Origin: Daldinia sp. FL1419
Lineage: Eukaryota > Ascomycota > Sordariomycetes > Xylariales > Hypoxylaceae
Assembly (NCBI GenBank): GCA_025201765.1
Contig: MU623392.1
Location: 124,001-188,000, forward strand
Direction: 5' to 3'
Length of the DNA: 64,000 nt
Numbering within the stretch: the stretch's first letter is position 1; the number at the start of each line of letters is the position of its first letter. Under the pieces are notes generated by a model that saw only the letters and a list, made by a program, of their open reading frames with translations, was not told where the DNA came from and did not search any database. The translations under genes and the position numbers were made by a program. Positions 22,997 through 36,198 of the stretch are shown here, piece after piece.

Positions 22997-24584
22997 CTAC
23001 CATGCTGTGATGTCGTCTACTTCTACTTCAGCCTCTCCAAAGGTGCTCGATTTAGTTAATCGGCCGACACTAGCCTCCTCCACGTGCTCGCCTTCCCTAG
23101 CCATGATATCCGGTAGCGTTTCGTTGAGAAACTCTAGGATATACCTATTGACTTGTTCGAATTGTAGCAGAAAGGCATCGTGGCCCTCTTGGCTGTCTAT
23201 TTTCTCAAGTCGGGCATTCTTAATGTGCTCCGCCAACTCCTGTTGCTCAGCGAACGTGAAAAGTCCGTCACTTTCAATTCCTAAAACTAGGGTGGGCTGC
23301 TCAATGAGAGCGAGCGCCTCGGCGATACTATCAGCGCGGTTTCGAGAAACATCGTGCGTGTCTAGTTTTCTCGTTATGGCAATATAACAGTTGCTGTCAA
23401 AACGCTTGACAAATTTCTCGCCTTGATAGCGAAGATATGACTGAGCTGAGAAGTAGGTCGTCGTTGGCAAAGAATCTTCTTTGGTAGAAGTCTCTGTCTT
23501 CGGGCCGGAAAATTGAGGGTCAAGCGATTGGCCATTGGCGTCATTGTGGGCGCTCGCATCAGCTTCGCTGGTATGGCTGTTATGCCTTGATAACCGAGCT
23601 GTCTTGTGTCCATCATTGTGAATATGAAAATGGGCCTCGGATGGGGTGCTCGGACGGGGCCTTTCCCTGATAATTTGGCGCCTGGTTGGATCTGGTATAT
23701 TGCGTCCGAACCGTGCCTCAAAGGAATTCCGGCTCCGGTAAGTTAAAAGAGCGGACATACGGGCAGCACCAAGGCCGGTTGAAGGCGGGTCAGAGAATGA
23801 ATAATATCCATCATCATACTTTGGATCCGCATATATGCTTTGCCGTTGAGCTTCACCCCAACTAATTCCCCAAGCGCTGTGACGGCTTGAAGTAGCGATT
23901 GGAACGATACTTCGAACGTAATCCTTACCGAAATATGCCCACTCGAGCACAAGCATACCACCCATGGATCCACCGATAACGGCGGCTACCTGGCGTACGC
24001 CCAAATCGTCAAGAAGGAGTTTGTGCAAACTGTTTTCGAGTTAGAACGGAAGATGAGGTTTGGTCGAGTTGCGACCTACTTGACATCATCTCTTATCGTG
24101 GTAAGAGGAAACTCGGGGCCGTATCTCTCGTTCTCTGGATTGCCGTCTTTGGCGGTTACCGGACTGGCTGTACCATAGGGGCTACCTAGACTATTCATGC
24201 AAACAACGAAGAATCTGGAAGTGTCAAATGCCCGGCCAGGACCGCCGAGAAGAGGCCCCCACCAATCACTGACATCGGCCGAGCCTGTCAGAGCATGGCA
24301 AATGACCATGGCATTGTCTGCGTTTGGAGATAGCTTTCCCCGGGTTGTATATGCCAATGGCACATTTTGCAGAGTAACTCCAGATTCGAGAGTGAAGCTT
24401 GGAATGATGGCAATTTCCTGGTCTGGAATTAAAGTTGCGAATGGGTTCTCAGGTTGCTGCCGAGTTCTTTCTTCCAAGTATTCAGTCGCTGCTCTTTACC
24501 ATACATACTTTAAAGGGTAGAATTGGAAACGAGATTTGACTGACCATATTTCGGCTGCTTGCCTACATCGACTTCCTGTGCCAT
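22997..24584 (-). CDS. met2: Homoserine O-acetyltransferase
   Basis: Three exons, 24545-24584, 24080-24491 and 22997-24029, encode 494 residues, close to yeast Met2 (486). The enzyme acetylates homoserine with acetyl-CoA to feed sulfhydrylation in methionine synthesis. It is an alpha/beta hydrolase: nucleophile Ser172 in GGSMGG, acid Asp405 in ESDGLF and His434 in EGHDAF. The N-terminal half shows CHALTGSADVSDWW and NSLGSPYGTASP. Introns are 53 and 50 nt. The first 40-nt exon ends in phase 1 and joins at an AG just before CAGCGACTG, the only nearby acceptor that keeps the frame open. A Ser/His/Asp-rich insertion of about 85 residues separates the nucleophile half from the acid and His, as in other fungal enzymes. 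It is divergent from tho2 across 1.08 kb. Confidence 0.92.
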
Positions 24585-25661
24585 CTTGTGTAACAAGCAA
24601 GCCTAGATGTATAATTGATAGAAGAAAGAGATAGGTGTTATAGAATCAGTATAAAAATATGTAGTTGAATGAATAATAAGTGAGACAATATTAATTAACT
24701 TGTGGATGCTACGACGTAATTCGCCAGCTAATAGATATGTATTCTTGAAAGGTGTAACAAGATAATTGTGTAGGCCTTATATGATTGGTATTTATACTTA
24801 TACCGGATTTGATTCGCACGTCATCCTGTTACATGCGCAAGATGCAGAAGGTACGTGCAATTATTTAATATTCAAAATGATGACTCCCACTCCAGATATC
24901 GGGGACATTTGTAAGTACTTACCTAGGCTAACTAGGTACCTTAGTTACGTACCTAAGAGTTTTTCGCTTATGTAAGTATCTTCTCAGTGGATGGCGATTT
25001 TGCAGCAGTGGGTCTAGATAGAGAAATGTACTCAGTACCTTGAATGGTGGTGACATGCGCGGATAAATCAAAGTCCCTTTTACAACTAACTTGCCTGCAT
25101 GCAGCCTTACCTTTTACAAGCTCTGAGGCTGCATCAACCAAAATCCACCACGCGATAGGTAGCTTCTTCATTCAACGCGACTACCTCTATCCTGTCAAAC
25201 GACGGGCGTCATTCCTTCAAGCAAGCCAACTCAACCTTTTCCCCTTCTCTCAGGTAATTATCGCCCACTCTTCGCCGTAATTCGCTATTTCCCATTAGTT
25301 GGTCATTTGTAGGAAGGGTGACATTGTACAACATTCAATCCGTCACACTTTCTTTGTTCGCATTCAAACTCTATCGTCAATTCATGGTTTTTTGATTTCT
25401 CTACTCTTATCACCTTTTCTTCTTCTTCTGGTAATGCAGCACGGTTATTCCGACCATTCGTCAGATATCATAGTGACATATCCTGCAACAGTGTCCATCT
25501 GGGAATCCATCTAGGTTTACTTAAGTATACTAAGTATGATACGTTGAGAATCTATCTCTCATCGTCTTTTGATCGATATCCGCTACTGCTAGTCTTTCGG
25601 TCTCTGGCCTCATATTCGATGCCCCTTTTTGTGACATAGAATTTCGTCGCACACAATCAAG
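24585..25661. other. Shared divergent promoter of met2 and tho2
   Basis: The 1,077-bp region between the two start codons has no supported gene of its own. It holds CCTAGGTA-like repeats around 24920-24960, a TGACTC box at 24881-24886 and a pyrimidine-rich leader upstream of tho2. Confidence 0.55.
24881..24886 (+). promoter_or_regulatory. Possible Gcn4/CPC-1 (general amino-acid control) site
   Basis: TGACTC core preceded by A (ATGACTCCC), matching the left half of the Gcn4/CPC-1 consensus, about 300 bp upstream of the methionine-pathway gene met2. Chance occurrence is quite possible. Confidence 0.3.
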
Positions 25662-28600
25662 ATGCCTCCTAAGCGAAAGAGAAACGAGAGACCGTCCGAC
25701 GCTGGACAAAGTCGACCTGCTCCTCATCGTCCTTCCGACACAAATCTCGCCCAGCATGATCGAGATTTCCAAGATAATCCTTCATCACAGAATCGCCGCG
25801 CATCAGGCAGCCGAAATACCAGGAGAAATACCGACCGCCGCGATTCGTCGGGCAATCAGCTGACCGCTACAGGCCATCGAGGTCCTGTTTCTCCGACAAA
25901 TGCTCGACCATCTAGTTCATCGTCGCAAGCTGCTCCGCCCACGATACCTTCTACTCCATCCGCTCCTCAGCTCAACCAACCTCGACCTTCCATCCCTCCT
26001 AACTATAATTACGCTGTATTGACAGAATCGCGACTCTCTGTCTGGCAGCAGAAAGGCCGCCAGGAAGTTGTTGAGCATGGCATCAAGTCTCGTAACGACG
26101 AAGACGTTGAAGAAATCTCAACTATATCCCAAGAGTTTACGCGTGCCGTTCTGGAAGGGCGCCTTAGTCCAACTGACGCAGGAATCTGCGTAAAACAAAT
26201 TCTCGGGCCAGAAGTCGAGAATGCTGATGGTCCTGGGTTCGGGTTTGATGCACAGAGGCTATTCCTTGATACGCTTTCCATCTTTGTTGATTCCGAAGAC
26301 GGCGCTTCCCGGCCGCAACTGCGAGATTTTGTTGCCGCTACGGAGATATCTCCCAAGATTCTGCGTGAAGTTTTAGACGCAACGGCCTTGCAGCAGCTCG
26401 GTTTGATTCGTGAAACCTTCGTCAAATTAGGCATCAGGTATGCCACCAATCAATTATACCGGCAAGCGAATTATAACCTACTCCGGGAGGAGACTGAAGG
26501 ATACGCCAAGCTTGCCGCAGAGCTCTATCGTACGCCGTATTACGCTCGAGATCAGCATGATTTTGCTCTCGTGCAAGCTTGTTGGGAGCGGGTAAAAGGC
26601 TTAATTGGAACGTTTGATCTTGATGTCGGTAGGGTCCTCGATGTTGTCATTGACGTTTTCTCTGCGACGATGCTACGGAACATAGTATTTTTCTCGAGAT
26701 TCTTGCGAATTAGTTCGTGGTGGCCTCGCAACCAGGTTGAGCATTCCGAGAGGGTATTCGCGGGCGGCCTACCAAAATGGGCCCTGCCGCAATATGAACA
26801 TGTTCCTCTTGAAGAACTTAGGGCTGAGCTTGCTGATCAATGTTATCAGCGTGACTTGAAGTTCTGGGATAGAGCTCGAGAAGTCCACCTAGATGCGTTT
26901 TTTGAGCTCGGCGGCAGACGCGTCGAAGATGTCGATCAGTACGAATTTGCAGAAGCTACTTCTGGACCTAACACGAATAACGACTATACTCTCGATTGGA
27001 TAAGAACTACAAAAACCTTTCCACCATGCGGCAATAAGATAGCAGCGCAGTTGTTAGGCTTCAAGTTCCGATTCTACGCATCTGACGCCCGAGATAAACT
27101 TGAAACGCTACCAGCAAATTTATACTATCTTGCCGCCTTCTTTATTAAAGTTGGGTTTATTTCTCTGCCTGATCTTTATCCCCATCTCTGGCCGGAAGAT
27201 TCCCAGATGGAGGCTCTGAGAGAACGTCGAGAAATGGAGCTCGAGAAAGAAGATGCCGAAAAACAAGGGAACGAGCCAAATGCTCTTCTTAAAGCTGGAG
27301 CTCTCACAGACGACACTTTACCGGCACCTTCCAAGCCACGAGAATCAACGGCTGCAAATGGGGACAGTAATGAGCAAGATGCGCAAACTGCAAACGAAGA
27401 TGATGAGACGAGTTTACCCGACCCGAGAGAAGCACACAAGGCAGATTTGGTAACCCATCTATTCAATGTGGGCGCTATACCCGAAGCTTTATTCATTATC
27501 GGCCGATTTCCCTGGCTTCCCGAAGCCTATCCCCGCGAAATTTATCCAGCTCTTAATCGTATCCTAGTGCACTCTATCAACAAAATCTTTGAAGAAACTA
27601 AGCCTAGGGATCTTCGTCCCATAACTAAGCATCCTATCAAGCCAGAATTGGCTCAGGACCAATCGGGGATGACGAAGGGCAACCTGAAGCTTAACGATGG
27701 TGCCCCAGGAAAAGTTTTGAAATGGCCCCATGCCGATGGAGCTCATAAAGGAATTGCCTACCGATTCTACCTCGAGGAGTGGGCGGATAATGTTCCTATA
27801 TGCCAAACGATCGATGACGTATTCACGCTCTGTAGCACACTCCTCAATGTATCCGGTGCTAATATTGGAAGGGATCCATCTCTAGTCAAGAAGTTATCTG
27901 CCATCGGTGTGAAGAGCTTCTTAGAAGACCAATCACCGGAAAATGTGGCACGTTGGCAAGATCTTCTTCGCCGCACACTCGTCCCGTCGCTATGCCTTTG
28001 CGATGCCAACGTAGATGCTGTGGGGGCGGTCTGGGATCTTCTTAAGCACTTTCCGACGCAGGTCCGCTATAACATTTACTCTGAGTGTTATGAAGGCCAA
28101 ATATCTCGGCTTCCCGCTATGGCTAAAGCATTTAGGCATGCAAAAGCAAGCACGATAGCTACTTTAAAGCGACTCTCGTACCAAAATATTTCTAGTTCTG
28201 CGAAGAAACTTGCTAAGGTGGCCTTGTCATCGCCCGGAATCGTATGCAAAGTCGCCCTTGAACAGATCGAGGCATACACCAATCTTATTGAGGCTTTCGT
28301 AGAGTGCACAAAGTACTTTACAGAGATGGGCCACGACATTCTTGTTTGGTCTCTCTTGAGCTCACTAGGCGGTAAAAAGAGGAGTAGAACCCAGGAGGCA
28401 TCTGTACTCCTGACCAGTCGATGGCTACAAGCTCTATCGAAATTTTCAGGAAGGGTCTTCCGAAGATATAGCAACATGGACCCGACTCCCGTCATTTATT
28501 ATGTGAATGACCAAATTACCAATGGGAATCCTACTGATTTGATTATTCTACGGGAACTAATCACCTCCATGGGTGGAATCGTCTCGGACATTGATTTTAC

Positions 28601-31600
28601 AGATGCTCAATTATTCGCTCTAAGCGGTGGTGAGGTTCTGCGACGTCAAACGTTAGTCGGTTTAGGTGACAAGCGGTACGAATCCGCCAAGAGTGCTTCT
28701 CGTCTTATGAAGGCGTTGGTCCAGACGGATCTTGCGTGCCGACTCCTGACGAATATGGCTCAGTATCGGCAAGCCGCCATCTATCGGCTACCGGAGAATG
28801 AAACACATATCAAATACTTAGCAACTGTGATTGACGACTCGCAGCAAGCTCTCGTGCAGTACGTGGAGCTGCTGCGGAATAATCTGTCTCCTGAACAGTT
28901 TGATGCACTCATACCTAGCGTCCCACGGTTAATGACAGAATTTGGCCTCGACGCTAATCTCGCCTTTATGATAGGCCGAGCTAGCCTCCAATATTTCATG
29001 ATGGGCTCTGGCGAGAAGATTGCTGCTATTGCTTCTGAATCAACGCCTGACGCGGATGGTGATTTGCCTATTGAAGCAAAAGCTGGTGATGACACGGTGC
29101 CAATTGTTAGTCAAGACAATGGGGATCAAATGGCGGTAGATGCACCAGATGGGAGTGAAACCGATCAACCACAATCGTCACCAACAGTGAACGGCCGAGG
29201 ATCCGACCGGTTCCTGGAAGTACTTAGCCCCATCATCAACTCCGTGCGGGGCTTGTTGCCCGTAGAAGTATGGGACAAAATGAATCCTGAATTCTTTGTG
29301 CTTTTCTGGTCCCTACAGACAGGGGATCTTGTCGTTCCGATGAACAGTTATGATGTCGAGATTACCAAGGTAGAGAAACAGTATAGCGAGTTGAAACGGG
29401 AACGAGGCGATATGAGTACTAAGAAGAAGTCGCTGGATGCTCTTATCCAACTCAACAAGGACCTCTCTGCTGAAGCTAGCACTTGTCATGAACGAGTGAG
29501 CAAAACCAAGTTATTACTCGGCAAGCAAAGCTCACGGTGGTTTGTCTCATCAGCAAAAACGGAACTTATCGCCGATACTTTCATTGAGGAATGTCTCGTT
29601 CCGCGAATCCTGCTCTCCCCTAGCGATGCTGACTTCTGTCACCGGATGGTCAAATTTATGCATTCCAGCCGAGTGCCGAATTTTAGGCTTGCCGACTTGT
29701 ACGACCGGTTCTTCGGTGTAAACAGGTTGCGCTTGATGATCTTTGGGTGCACGGTTCGGGAAGCTGAATTTCTTGGTCGCTTTATTAAACTTACGTTGGG
29801 CGACCTTGCGAAATGGCACAAGGACAAGGAAGTATATACTAAGGAAGCAATACAAAATGGAAGACTTGGATTCGCGACAGCATTCGAAGACAACGGCAGA
29901 CCGACATCATTCATGGAACACGACCAGTTCCGCGATCTTCTTTGGACATGGCATCGAAACCTAGCTACAGCTCTGCGAGCTTGTCTTACCGGGACAGAGT
30001 GGATGCATATCAGGAACGCCATCACGGTATTAAAGGCAGGGCTTGAGTACTTCCCTGCTGTTGACTTTATGGGACGACAATTCCTACAGATACTTGGAAA
30101 AATTGCAGAACGTGAAGATGCCACGAAGAATGGAAGCGAGGATGGACACAGTCACAGGGTAGATCTTTCGGTTACTGCAAATACCGCGACTTCAGCCCTC
30201 AAGAAATACTCATCTAAATGGGTCATGGTGCAAGCCTTCCGGTCTAATACCGTAAGCTCTCGGTTTTATACCAGTAATTATCCATGTGCTAACTCTGTTA
30301 TAGAGCGGTGATCCCGCAGGGACTGGGGAATCAGAACCAACTAAGCCCGCCCAATTAGGTCTTCGGCCAAACGCGCCTGAATTCAGACCTACTCCGACAG
30401 GGTAAGTTTAATTCTCTTTCACGATAACTTGATATTTATCTCACGTATACAAGCAGTATGCCGACACGAACGAGGCCGAACGCAGAAGAAGAGGATGGTG
30501 AGGTAAACGATGTGAAAGCATCGAATAATACCGAATCTATTAAGAAAGACGCAAATTCTCAGCAGCATACACCTACCAACAAGGATACTTCCCAGAAGTC
30601 GACAGCTGTTCCACAAAAACCCGACTCAAGACCAATTCCGAGTCGTTCCTCAACTCCAAGATCTATCCCACCAGCGCCACCAGCTTCTAGTCAAAGGACA
30701 GAGTCGTCCCGCCCATCGACTTTAGCCCCTGCTCCCGGATTACCTAGCCGGCCAGAAGTTCCTTTCCCCGCGCACTTCACGCACGACAAGTTTGGACAAA
30801 TTACAACTTCTACACATCCTCGTGATCATAGGGATAGTAGGGATCCTAGAGAAGCACGAGGCCCAAGGGATCCGAGAGAGCCCCGCGATTCAAGAGAGTC
30901 GAGAGATTCTAGGGATCAGAGGTCTTCATTCCGAGCTCCAGATGATTCACGCTTAGGTCGAGTACGAGATCAGTCAACTGGCGACCGTCGGATTCCCGAA
31001 AATATTCTAAGGGAACCTCCAAGGTCTGAGAGGGATCGCCCATCGCACCGGCCGGAACCCGGCCGACGAAATGAATCCAATACTCCGGATCGCGACGGTC
31101 GTGGCCCGCGTGACCGTTCCGTCCCTTCAAGCAGTGCCAACCGAGGGCCCGATCCAACTAGAGCACAACGCGACAGCATGGTGATTACAAACCCCATGCC
31201 ACCGCCTCCACAACCAGAACTACAAGGTCCAACAGTGAACCCGGAACGCGCACGCCTTATTAATGCAGATCGCCCCGATGAGCGTTCAAACATGGTAAAT
31301 CCTGCTCGTGCGGCTCTAATCAACGAAGGCAGGCCTAGTAGTCGTCAATCGAGGGAAGACAGCCGAGATCGCAACGGCACTCACACAGTGTCTCCTCGGC
31401 GTGATAATCGTTCTGACTCCCGACCCGGCGATCTATCTCGTGACCGGCCTCATCGTATGGATCATCCCCCCCGGGAGCACTGGAATGAATCGCTTCCGGC
31501 TGTTGGACCAAAGGGGAGTAGAATAATTGACCACGAGGGTGACCGAGGCATAGCCGACAGATCTCGCAACGCGATGCCCTTTCAAGAAGACCATGGCCGA

Positions 31601-32914
31601 CTAAATAATCAAGATCCGGAATACGGTCGCCTGAGCTCGATTCCCTCGATTGGTGACGCAAATAGTCCCCCTGAGGGACCACGTGGCCGTGGTCGCAACT
31701 CGGCTCGCGCCCCGAACAGTATCCCAGGACGGCCAGATCCCAGGTTCCCAAGCAATGAGTCCCACCGGCCCCCATCGCCGGATAGACATCATCCTCCTAC
31801 TGGTCCCGCATCGTCTAGGCCACGTCGAGGTCAAGCTGGAGGTCAATATGGTCACGGAAGCGGTCCGGCTACATCACCACCGGCTAATAACTCTTCGACG
31901 GGAATACATCCAGAAAGATTAAGACAATTAAATCCGGGTAGCTCTACTGGACCAGGCCCTGCCCCTCAATCATCATATCAAGCTCCTGTCCCCGGTCCGG
32001 TTTCTGTGCACCCAGATCGAATGGGCCAGATTGCAGCATCGCCTTCTGGTTCTCACCAAGGCAATCGTTCTGCCTTGCCTCCACTACAGACCTCCGATCG
32101 TACCCCCATGTCTGGCCCATCAAGTCACCGTCAGCCATCCGGAAATCACCCGGGTTCTTTTGGAACTGACGCTAATATAATGGCCGCGCCTACAGGACCC
32201 GCGAACGCCAACGAACGTTCTAGAGCTGGCGGTGGGAGACGGCAGTTATCAGGTATTAACACGATACTTTCTGGGGGAAGCCCTACTGTGCGCACGAGGG
32301 GCTCTCGATCTAACCTAGCTGGCTCTGATGCCCAAGTACTTACAGGAGCATCTCCTGTTTCCACACCGATTCATGAACGTCCGGATCCTAATATACTAGT
32401 GGGTGAGCGCAACATGAATGGGGGAGAGCGCCCCGGGCGGAACGACCACGAACGGGGACGAAGAGATCACAGCAATGCCGATCGATCCCTGCGCTCTTCT
32501 CGCCGAAGCAGTCGGGACCGTAGTACCGAAAGAGAGCAGAGACCCAAGGAGCACCGTGATTACCGAGACCGAAAATCTAATACCGGGATTCCCGGTCATG
32601 GAAGGGAAGCCGAGATAGAACCTCCGCGCCGATCCGGTCGGGATCCTGCAGGCATGGGAAGAGAGCCAATGCCCAGTGCTGGAAGGGGTGATTTGATGGG
32701 TAACCCCCGCGACGGGCAGCGAGAGTCGCGTCATCGTGGGGATGGCGGTGGAAGACATGAAGATTATGGACGTGGTCGAGGAGGAGGGGGCGGACCAGGC
32801 GGAGGGCAACGTGGAGGAGACGATCGTCGCGACACAAGGGGTGGCGATGAACGAGGCCGCAAGCGTAGGAGCGACGACTTCGGAGGACCCACCGAGAAGA
32901 GGCAGAGACGTTAG
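25662..32914 (+). CDS. tho2: THO complex subunit 2
   Basis: Three exons, 25662-30251, 30304-30401 and 30457-32914, encode about 2,381 residues, the usual size of filamentous-fungal Tho2, the scaffold of the THO complex that couples transcription to mRNA packaging and export in the nucleus. Residues 1-115 are disordered and basic; the helical THOC2 N-terminal and middle regions follow from about 120. The conserved Tho2 domain spans about 1185-1410 (LLPVEVWDKMNPEFFVLFW, CLVPRILLSPSDADFCHRM, RLRLMIFGCTVREAEFLGRF). From about 1560 the tail is disordered, rich in Arg/Asp/Pro/Ser/Gly: an RD-PRE-DSRE run encoded at 30817-30925, a four-copy short motif (31235-32035) and a terminal Gly/Arg-rich stretch before EKRQRR. 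Introns are 52 and 55 nt with GCTAAC and GATAACTTGAT-like branch regions; the 98-nt middle exon keeps the frame. Confidence 0.9.
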
Positions 32915-34373
32915 GACCGGGGTCAGGATGGCCAAGCTCGGCCTCACTATGTGAGATTACCTCGATAAAGTTCTTTGCTTTTTTTTTAAAAAAAAAAAGA
33001 GAAAAAAAAGAGAAAAAAAAGCTCGACCATGTATTATGAAGGAAAAAAACCCAGCTCAGGGAGGCGATGAGCAGATAATTGGCACACAATGGCAGAAACA
33101 GCAGAGGCAAATATCCTTTACTACTACATTTTTGATAGCATTCATCTACAACGGTGTTCAAGGGCCATGGACGCGGGGCACTTTTCTAGCATTTTTGACA
33201 AACTGGCTTCGCTATCGTTGGTTTTTAATATCTTTTTTTTAGACGCGAAGTAAAGGAAATGGAACAAACCTACGTCTACGGCGGAGACTAAGGGCTATTT
33301 AATTCAGAATTTTCCCTTTCTCTGCATTTATCGTACCGTCCGGCGTTTTAAGAGATACCAGAACCGGAGCCGGAATCAACACCAGAAACGTTGCGCTTGT
33401 TTCTTATTTTTTTTGTGTGTGGTGTACGATAAAGCACAGCGAAGCAAAGCAAGCGGGCGATAAGCAGCGCAATATGATACCCCCCCAGTCTCCCCTTTTT
33501 ACCCCATTGTCGATCACACCAGTGCGAATATCCGGTTTAAGACGCACACACGTACGTGAACACGGATAGGGATGGTCGGGCAAGACGTATAATGAGAGAT
33601 CTGGCAACCCGGCGTTTCTATAGATGAGGCATGGCGTGCATTGTAGAATAGGTACTCCCGAGGCTAGGGGATAGGCCTAAATTACGTCAAGTAGTGTTTA
33701 TGAATATTTGATTTTGCGTAAGGGAGATTTGTTTTCTATCTAGGTATGTACCTAGGCAAATAGGTCTACCTCGTCTAAGTGGTAGCACGAATCAGGGAAG
33801 CTTTTAAACGCGTATGGAATCCCCACGTATCCTTAGGATGGACGTTTAGGCCAGACCTATTAAATAGAATAAGCAGAGTTTGTCTTTAGATAGTTCAGTG
33901 TCAAATCACGACGAAACCAATTATCACGTAGAACACCACACTTAAAAGCAGCAATGTAAGATATTTATTTACGTATCATTTCATTACGCAAGTCGCAAAT
34001 ACAAAGGTATCTATCTATCTCTAAGCCATCTCATCTTATCGACCTCTCTCTTTTCTATGCGTAGAATAACTCGTTGCTCCAACTCAGCAAAACAAGCCGG
34101 CAAAGTATCCAGTAGATGAGGCAAAATTCCAAGTAAACGCGCGATATGGATGGATCCACTGCGTTAGCAGGGGGGAATAATACAGGCGAAACAGATCATC
34201 AAGTTTCATCTGGTCTCTAAATTCGGACCAGTTTATAAAAAACGCCTCCCTTTATAAAAGATTCCAGAACGCCAAAAATTCCAAGGCTGTCCCCGTAACC
34301 CTAGATATGTGCATTGGCAGAAAAAACGCAAGATTATGTTCTTGCTCCTGATGGGAACGGTAAAGGGTCGCGT
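32915..34373. other. Convergent intergenic region
   Basis: 3' flanks of tho2 (+) and the TMEM184 gene (-). It begins with a T9 run and A-rich tract (32979-33020). Open frames here (for example 33036-33242 +, 33404-33607 -) lack domains. Confidence 0.6.
32979..33020. repeat. T9 followed by A-rich tract
   Basis: Nine T then about 33 mostly A bases with scattered G, 65 bp after the tho2 stop. It could form a T/A hairpin in the 3' UTR. Confidence 0.8.
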
Positions 34374-36198
34374 TTATCTTGCAGTACCCGGTTGGGGACG
34401 GTCGCCCCAGAGCGCGTTACCGACGCGAACTTGTGTCGAAGTCCTTGAACCGGGTCCGGGCCTACCATGCGGCTCGTTCCACCCCGCCGTGCTTCCAGCC
34501 TGGCTGCCGTATGCTTCGTTCGGGTCGTATTCGTACCGCACACTCGCGGATCCTATATCACCCCTGACATCATCGTAGGACGAGTAACCCGTCGGAGGGT
34601 TAGGGTAATCGTAGAAATGTACCTGGCCGGGCTCGCCATAGGGATCGGACGGGCGTCTTGAAATAGCTGGATTCGGTTGCGCGTTGGTGATTAATCCGGC
34701 GCTCTCTTCGGGCATGGGACCACTAGGCGGGGTGCCGAATGTGCTTCGACGGAATTCGTCGGCGACGGGTAAATGCTCTGTGCCCTTCCCGCCTGGGTGC
34801 CCTGCGCCGTACGGTTTCATCGGATAACTGGTGTCCAAATCGCCAGGCTTAGTCTGGTAGCTAGAGTCTTCACGGCGGTGCTTAACTCCCACAAATAACC
34901 ATCTCATACCACGGCCAAAAGCCTTGACAATATCCCATGGATTAAGAGCATCTAGAAAAGCCTTTAGACCCATAAAACCACCCATCTTAGCTCCATGCTC
35001 GTTCTCGCGCGGTGGCATTCCCAGAGCCGGATCGGAAACCGGGTAGTAGGTCCTTTTAGCAGTTTCGAGGTAGGGTGTGTACGGAAACGCCCAAATATGA
35101 AGAATCGAAAAAAGTGCCATCTCGACGCAAAGCATTAGACTGGGAATGCCGACTTTCAGATCGGGATACGCAAGCACAGCGTTCGGGTTTACTATATGAA
35201 GGGTAGACGTCCCAAGAGAGATAGCAATCGTTTGCCAGAACGACAAGAAGATGACGAGTTTGATAGCCAATACCTTGAGAAACGGCCTGTGCTCGGCTAA
35301 TGGTTCCCGCAGCTGTATGTAAAACTGGATGAGACAGAACATGGCAATAGTAACAGCTACACATTCAATTGCAATCACCTGCAACCACGTAAGCAACTCT
35401 ACAACTCATCTCCCATGATATGGTAATACGTACCCAGATATGAGCAAATACGGGGCTGTTAGAACTCTCGCAATACCGTTCGAAATACTGGGTTACAACC
35501 GCGGTGATCGTCATGGCAACTCGAATGAAACAGTAGTGGTAAACCCCAATCCAGACAATATTAAACCACGTCAGACCGCTCTTGGGAGTTCTCCACGGTC
35601 CCCTCTCACCACCACAGCATCGGGCAAACCATGTGATCGGCCATACCCACGCCTTTATCGGATGCATATTTCGGAAGAAATCTTTCTGTTGGTGTAGGTC
35701 AGGTGCTACATAGTGACACATGAGGGCGAAAAAGGAGGCGATGGCGAAGGCTTCGTAGCAATCGCTGATAACCTGGAAGTAGACGGCATGCCAGTAGTAA
35801 TATATGCACAAGAAAGCCGAAGTAGCGTAAATCGGGATCATAAACAAGATGCGAATAATACTATCTCAAGTTAACAAGGAGGCATGCTGTCGTTATAACG
35901 AGATGGACGTACTGTCGCTGTTCACGGGGCTTGGTATAGTTAAGGGCATGTTGCCACATCAAATAGAAGCTCACGATATAGGCGATTATGGTAGCACCGG
36001 CGGAGATAATGAGGGCGAGTTGATGAAAGGTCAGAGGTCCCGCGATCTTCTCTTCGGACCCGACTATCAAAGACATGTCAGCATTACATCTTTTCTTGGC
36101 GCCACGATTCTGGGCATGCAGGAACCCCGGATTACGGGATTTCTGTCTCAGCACGTACTTCTCATGTCCTCCAACGTCGAGTTACATGTTAAATTCAT
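34374..36198 (-). CDS. TMEM184/DUF300 (OST-alpha-like) membrane protein
   Basis: Four exons, 36159-36198, 35913-36063, 35434-35860 and 34374-35378, give 540 residues. The family spans seven membrane helices and is distantly related to the organic solute transporter alpha subunit; its fungal role is poorly known. Support: GPLTFHQLALIIS at helix 1, RILFMIPIYA, DCYEAFAIASFFALMCHY, FNIVWIGVYHYCFIR, and the LEPLAEH-like REPLAEHRPFLKVLAIKLVIFLSFWQ. The tail from about residue 330 is soluble and disordered (Pro/Gly/Ser/Tyr-rich). The first exon is only 40 nt (MNLTCNSTLEDMR) and precedes a 95-nt intron with a GCTGAC branch; Met codons in the second exon are not the start. Other introns are 52 and 55 nt and phases agree throughout. 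Confidence 0.9.

Noticed and set aside
30970..31323. Long antisense frames opposite the tho2 tail
   Set aside because: Shadow frames caused by the Arg/Pro/Gly-rich codons of tho2.
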